Source of the DNA: Deltaproteobacteria bacterium
GTDB taxonomy: Bacteria; Desulfobacterota; Desulfobaccia; Desulfobaccales; 0-14-0-80-60-11
Assembly: GCA_023381945.1 (NCBI GenBank)
Contig: JAMCQY010000432.1
Location: 17,399-42,568, forward strand
DNA: 25,170 nt
Direction of reading: 5' to 3'
How positions within the stretch are numbered: the stretch's first letter is position 1; the number at the start of each line of letters is the position of its first letter. Shown piece by piece: positions 22,365 to 25,170 of the stretch. The notes below the pieces were generated by a model. It saw nothing but the letters and a program-made list of their open reading frames with translations, made no database searches and was not told the DNA's origin. The translations under genes and the position numbers were made by a program.

Positions 22365-22898
22365 ATGATTATGCCGCAATACGTTCGCGCTTTTGTTCCC
22401 GGTGGCACGTTCTTCTTTACAGTCACGCTGTTGGAACGCCGCCGAAAACTCTTGACCGAACACATTGATACTCTTCGGGAAGTATTCAAAGCGGCCTGCC
22501 AGCGCCGGCCATTTACTATTGATGCCATTGTTATTTTACCCGATCATCTTCATTGTATCTGGACATTGCCTTCAGGGGATGCGGATTTCTCCACCCGCTG
22601 GCATGATATCAAAGCCCGGTTTGCCGCACAAATTCCGCGAGGAGAAAGACTCTCAGCCCGACGTTTGCAGAAAGGCGAACGAGGCATTTGGCAGCGGCGT
22701 TTTTGGGAGCACGTCATCCGCGATGAGCGCGACTATGAGATTCGCATGGATTACATCCATTACAATCCGGTAAAGCACGGTCATGTTGCGAGAGCCGCGG
22801 TATGGCCGTATTCCAGCTTTCACCAGTTCTTGGCGCGCGGCATTTATACCCCTGAATGGGCGGCTGATGATGAGGTCCGCGGTCTTAAGATGGAATAA
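22365..22898 (+). CDS. REP-associated tyrosine transposase (RAYT)
   Basis: Single-strand DNA transposase of the Y1/HUH superfamily (COG1943-like, related to IS200/IS605 TnpA) that acts on REP hairpins. The product is 177 residues; the in-frame ATG at 22371 gives the more typical start MPQYVRAFVPGGTFFFTV. The HUH motif is HLH at 61-63 (LPDHLHCIW). The Tyr nucleophile lies within YIHYNPVKHG (130-139), most likely Tyr130. WQRRFWEHVIRDERDYEIRMDYIHYNPVKHG is a strong family signature. It is flanked by inverted REP hairpins at 22274 and 22906, each with GTAG at the foot. The gene appears intact. Such genes are usually single-copy and domesticated. Confidence 0.92.
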   Translation: MIMPQYVRAFVPGGTFFFTVTLLERRRKLLTEHIDTLREVFKAACQRRPFTIDAIVILPDHLHCIWTLPSGDADFSTRWHDIKARFAAQIPRGERLSARRLQKGERGIWQRRFWEHVIRDERDYEIRMDYIHYNPVKHGHVARAAVWPYSSFHQFLARGIYTPEWAADDEVRGLKME

Positions 22899-22905
22899 AG
22901 CTAAT

Positions 22906-22939
22906 GGCGGGATGCGCTGGCGCTTTCCCGCCCTACGGC
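22906..22939. repeat. REP hairpin, right copy (inverted)
   Basis: GGCGGGATGCGCTGGCGCTT followed by TCCCGCCCTACGGC. Its reverse complement equals 22274-22306 with one extra C. It starts 7 bp after the RAYT stop codon, giving the transposase gene a pair of inverted REPs. Confidence 0.85.
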
Positions 22940-23043
22940 CTGATCCTGCCTCGCCATTATAAATTGGTAATGCTTTATCTTATGAAGGCTGTCGCAGGAT
23001 TTGATAAAATCACCGGGTAAGCTATTTCTCTCATTACGGGTTA

Positions 23044-24042
23044 ATGATGTCTTCAAGATACGGCAAGATTATGATGGGCTTGGCTCTCGGGTCCGCCCTC
23101 CTGATAGCCGCGTGCGCCACCGCGCCCTATACCGGCCGGCGGCAGGTCATCCTGGAATCCAAAAAGACTGAGCTCTCCACCGCCGCCCAAAGCTTCGACG
23201 AATTAATTGCCAAAGATCCAACCTGTCAGGACCCGGCCATCAAGGCGCTGGTGAACCGGGTGGGCCGCCGCCTGGCCGCCGCGGCCGACCGCCCCGATTA
23301 TCATTGGGAGTTTATCGTCCTGGAAAACCCCCTGGAAACCCGCGCTTTTTGCTTTTCCGGCGGCCAGACCGGCATCTTCACCGGCGCCCTGAAGTACACC
23401 CGGGACGAAGCGGGCCTGGCCACGGTGCTGGCCCATGAGATGGGACATGCCCTGGCCCGCCATACCGCGGAGCGGCAGAGCGAAGCCACCCTGGCCCATG
23501 TGGGGGGCATGGGTCTCGGCTTCGGAGTGGGCTCCCTGGCCGGCCAGAGCGTCGCCGAGGGTTACAGCCTGGGGATCAGGCACGGCATCCTGCCTCAGTA
23601 TACCTGGACCCAGGAGCTGGAGGCCGATAAGATCGGGCTCATCCTCATGGCCAAGGCGGGTTATGACCCGGCCCTGGCCCTGGATTTCTGGCGGCGGATG
23701 ATGACCGATGAAGACGTCAAGCTGCGCCCGCCCCAGTTCCTCAAGGGCCATCCCCGGAATGACCGCCACATGAAGGTCCTGGTGGATTTCCTGCCGAAGG
23801 CCAAGGAGGATTATGTGCCGGTGGCGAAAGCCCCAGCCGCTCCGGCCGCGCCTTCCAAGCCCCCGGCCCCTGCGGCTCCGGCTCCCGGCCAGGCCGCGCC
23901 GCCCTCAGCGCCAGCGACGCCGGAGTCCTCGCTGGCCCCGCCGCCCCCGCCGCCGGCGCCCCCGGCCCCGGAAGCCGAGTCCCCGTCGCACCCCACAGTC
24001 GCCCCGGAGCCGGAGATCAATCCCTCGGATACCGCGGGCTAG
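23044..24042 (+). CDS. M48-family zinc metallopeptidase, lipoprotein
   Basis: Predicted envelope peptidase of the M48 family (Oma1/BepA/LoiP-like), probably in protein quality control; 332 residues. MMGLALGSALLIAAC has a lipobox (IAAC) with Cys24 as the lipid site. The zinc motif HEMGH is at 131-135, in LATVLAHEMGHALARHTAER, and the third ligand is Glu191 in QELEADKIG, the ExxxD motif; ARxH also follows the first motif. LKGHPRNDRHMKVLVDFLP closes the catalytic domain near residue 255. The remaining 75 or so residues are an Ala/Pro-rich tail with a run of prolines, likely a spacer or wall-spanning stretch. ATG 23044 or 23047 could serve as start. Confidence 0.9.
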   Translation: MMSSRYGKIMMGLALGSALLIAACATAPYTGRRQVILESKKTELSTAAQSFDELIAKDPTCQDPAIKALVNRVGRRLAAAADRPDYHWEFIVLENPLETRAFCFSGGQTGIFTGALKYTRDEAGLATVLAHEMGHALARHTAERQSEATLAHVGGMGLGFGVGSLAGQSVAEGYSLGIRHGILPQYTWTQELEADKIGLILMAKAGYDPALALDFWRRMMTDEDVKLRPPQFLKGHPRNDRHMKVLVDFLPKAKEDYVPVAKAPAAPAAPSKPPAPAAPAPGQAAPPSAPATPESSLAPPPPPPAPPAPEAESPSHPTVAPEPEINPSDTAG

Positions 24043-24294
24043 CTGGCCCCGCCCTGTGGGCAGTGGGGGACGGCAGGCGGAAGCGCGCCCAGCCGCACTT
24101 TGTTCACAGATCTGGAGTCCGTGCCGCTTAGGCCCGCCTGCCAATTTCTCTTCATATAAAAAAATGATGATTTTTACTCTCCTTGCCCCGGGGCCGCGGC
24201 ATACCTATTATTTTAGGTAGGCACCCCGGCAATCCCGGCGGTGCACAGTGCTTGGTCACAAAGGCGCTAAAATTCTGGACAAGGAGAAAAGATC
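24043..24294. other. Intergenic region after M48 gene
   Basis: About 250 bp in which I see no gene, clear terminator or promoter. A short AT-rich patch (24153-24180) is the only change in composition. Confidence 0.4.
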
Positions 24295-24546
24295 ATGGGT
24301 TATACTATTGTCGGCTTGAAGGAGAAGATCCTGGAGATGTATCCGGAAATCCCGAAGCTGGGCGTGGTTTCCACCCTGACCTTTGATGACGACAAAAAGG
24401 CCTATGTTCTGAAATTGCATAAAGCAGAGCATGAGCTAGCCACTTATATCGACAAGGCCGATGCTGACCGCTGCATGGACGGGCACGTCTGCGTCGCTCT
24501 GGGGGTGCAGGTGCGGCAATTTCTGGAAAATTTTAAAGAACGGTAG
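24295..24546 (+). CDS. Small protein of unknown function
   Basis: Predicted cytoplasmic protein of 83 residues. AAGGAG (24281-24286) lies 8 bases before the ATG, and codon use resembles that of its neighbours, so it is probably real. The sequence has an alternating charged pattern (LTFDDDKKAYVLKLHKAEHELATYIDKADAD) and a closing helix (GVQVRQFLENFKER), with two Cys (RCMDGHVC). No signal peptide, membrane segment or known motif is seen. It stands alone between the M48 gene and the penicillin-binding protein gene. Confidence 0.65.
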   Translation: MGYTIVGLKEKILEMYPEIPKLGVVSTLTFDDDKKAYVLKLHKAEHELATYIDKADADRCMDGHVCVALGVQVRQFLENFKER

Positions 24547-24731
24547 TACAATTAAATATTGGTGGCACAGGCTTGCAGCCGGTGTCTTTCACAGGCCGAC
24601 GGCCTGGGTCAATTTTTGACTCCCGGAAGCAACTCGGGAGCCGGAAGAACATTTAAAGGAAGGGGAGGGGGGAAGGCGGGATGCCTGCCCGGGACCCGGA
24701 ATGGACGCCTGCGCCGCCATTCACCTAAAAG
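24547..24731. other. Intergenic region with degraded element A fragment
   Basis: GGTGGCACAGGCTTGCAGCC (from 24562) and CAGGCCGACGGCCTG resemble the core palindromes of MITE-like element A without its ends. A CTCCCG/CGGGAG hairpin follows near 24621-24641. A purine-rich AGGAAGGGGAGGGGGG run (from 24658) lies too far upstream to be the ribosome site of the next gene. Confidence 0.4.
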
Positions 24732-25170
24732 ATGATGAGAATCTTTAAACCAAACCCCAACCGGATGGAGCATTACCATTGGCGGCGGCGCTGGGCCAAG
24801 CGCCTGAACTGGGCGCTGTACGGCCTGTTTTTTACCGCCTTCCTGGGTGCAGCCGGGGCCGGGGGCTACATCTATTACCATTTCCTGAGCGACCTGCCGG
24901 ATTTCACTGCAATTAAGGAGTTCCGGCCTCCGGTGGTGACGCAGATCTTCGCCCGGGACGGCCAGCGCATTGGCGAGTTCTACTCCGAAAAGCGCATCGA
25001 AGTGCCGTATAGCCGCTTTCCCCAGCACCTGGTCCTGGCCTTTGTGGCCGCCGAGGACTCCCGTTTCTTCGAGCACCCGGGGGTGGACCTCTCCGGCATC
25101 GCCCGGGCCTTCTTCCGCAACCTGGAGGCCGGTCACGTGGTGGAAGGCGGCAGCACCATCACCCAGCAGG
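24732..25170 (+). CDS. Class A penicillin-binding protein, N-terminal part (cut by window end)
   Basis: Start of a bifunctional peptidoglycan synthase of the PBP1A type; only the first 146 residues are in the window. It begins MMRIFKPNPNRMEHYHWRRR, a basic cytoplasmic tail, then a membrane anchor (LNWALYGLFFTAFLGAAGAGGYIYYHFL, about 25-52). The region before the catalytic domain (VVTQIFARDGQRIGEFYSEKR) is typical. The GT51 glycosyltransferase domain follows, with its catalytic Glu in FVAAEDSRFFEHPGVD and then EGGSTITQQ. The transpeptidase domain lies beyond the window. The adjacent ATG at 24735 is equally possible; the ribosome site is weak. It is probably mrcA/ponA-like, but the class cannot be fixed from this part. 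Confidence 0.9.
   Translation, partial: MMRIFKPNPNRMEHYHWRRRWAKRLNWALYGLFFTAFLGAAGAGGYIYYHFLSDLPDFTAIKEFRPPVVTQIFARDGQRIGEFYSEKRIEVPYSRFPQHLVLAFVAAEDSRFFEHPGVDLSGIARAFFRNLEAGHVVEGGSTITQQ

Overview
The window looks like chromosomal DNA of a dissimilatory sulfate-reducing bacterium of the Desulfobacterota (former Deltaproteobacteria). It carries sat, aprB, aprA, qmoA, qmoB and qmoC in the order usual for that group, in GC-rich DNA with strong AGGAGG-type ribosome binding sites. A relative of Desulfobacca or the Syntrophobacterales is possible, but that placement is inference and not secure. All genes I support are on the + strand.

Layout. Bases 1-2700 are an accessory region: two tandem Met/Gly-rich repeat proteins with signal peptides, each behind a nearly identical 203-bp leader, then a small zinc-ribbon protein and a Tyr/Cys-rich secreted protein preceded by the broken tail of a paralogue. 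Bases 3000-7140 hold housekeeping genes (rplM-rpsI, argC, truA) and a class III adenylyl cyclase with a ferritin-like N-terminal segment. Bases 7300-16200 are the sulfate-activation and APS-reduction block: sat-aprB-aprA, a terminator, then qmoABC and a terminator. Bases 16200-20420 hold a truncated IS630-type transposase, two copies of a 127-bp MITE-like element, and a run of small uncharacterised genes (HExxH protein, YkgJ-like Cys-cluster protein, CoA-binding protein, beta-flower protein, membrane protein). Bases 20430-25170 hold a ComM/YifB ATPase, a REP-associated transposase between inverted REP hairpins, an M48 lipoprotein peptidase, a small unknown protein and the 5' end of a class A penicillin-binding protein gene.

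How it works together. Sat activates sulfate to APS, AprAB reduces APS to sulfite and AMP, and the membrane complex QmoABC is thought to pass electrons from the menaquinone pool to AprAB. A perfect palindrome (ATGTGAAATTTTTCACAT) sits just downstream of a sigma70-like promoter before sat. It fits both Rex-type (NADH-sensing) and CRP/HcpR-type sites, and the preceding gene is itself a predicted adenylyl cyclase.

The intergenic DNA is unusually rich in small repeats: MITE-like elements with terminal inverted repeats, one nested inside another; palindromes with a GTAG foot like that of the REP hairpins; and hairpins built of degenerate 7-10-nt units. I found no CRISPR array, tRNA, rRNA or complete prophage. 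I did not find an obviously new multi-gene system. The best leads are the sat operator, the ferritin-like/cyclase fusion, the twin Met/Gly-rich proteins whose leaders are more alike than their coding regions, and the nested repeat families.
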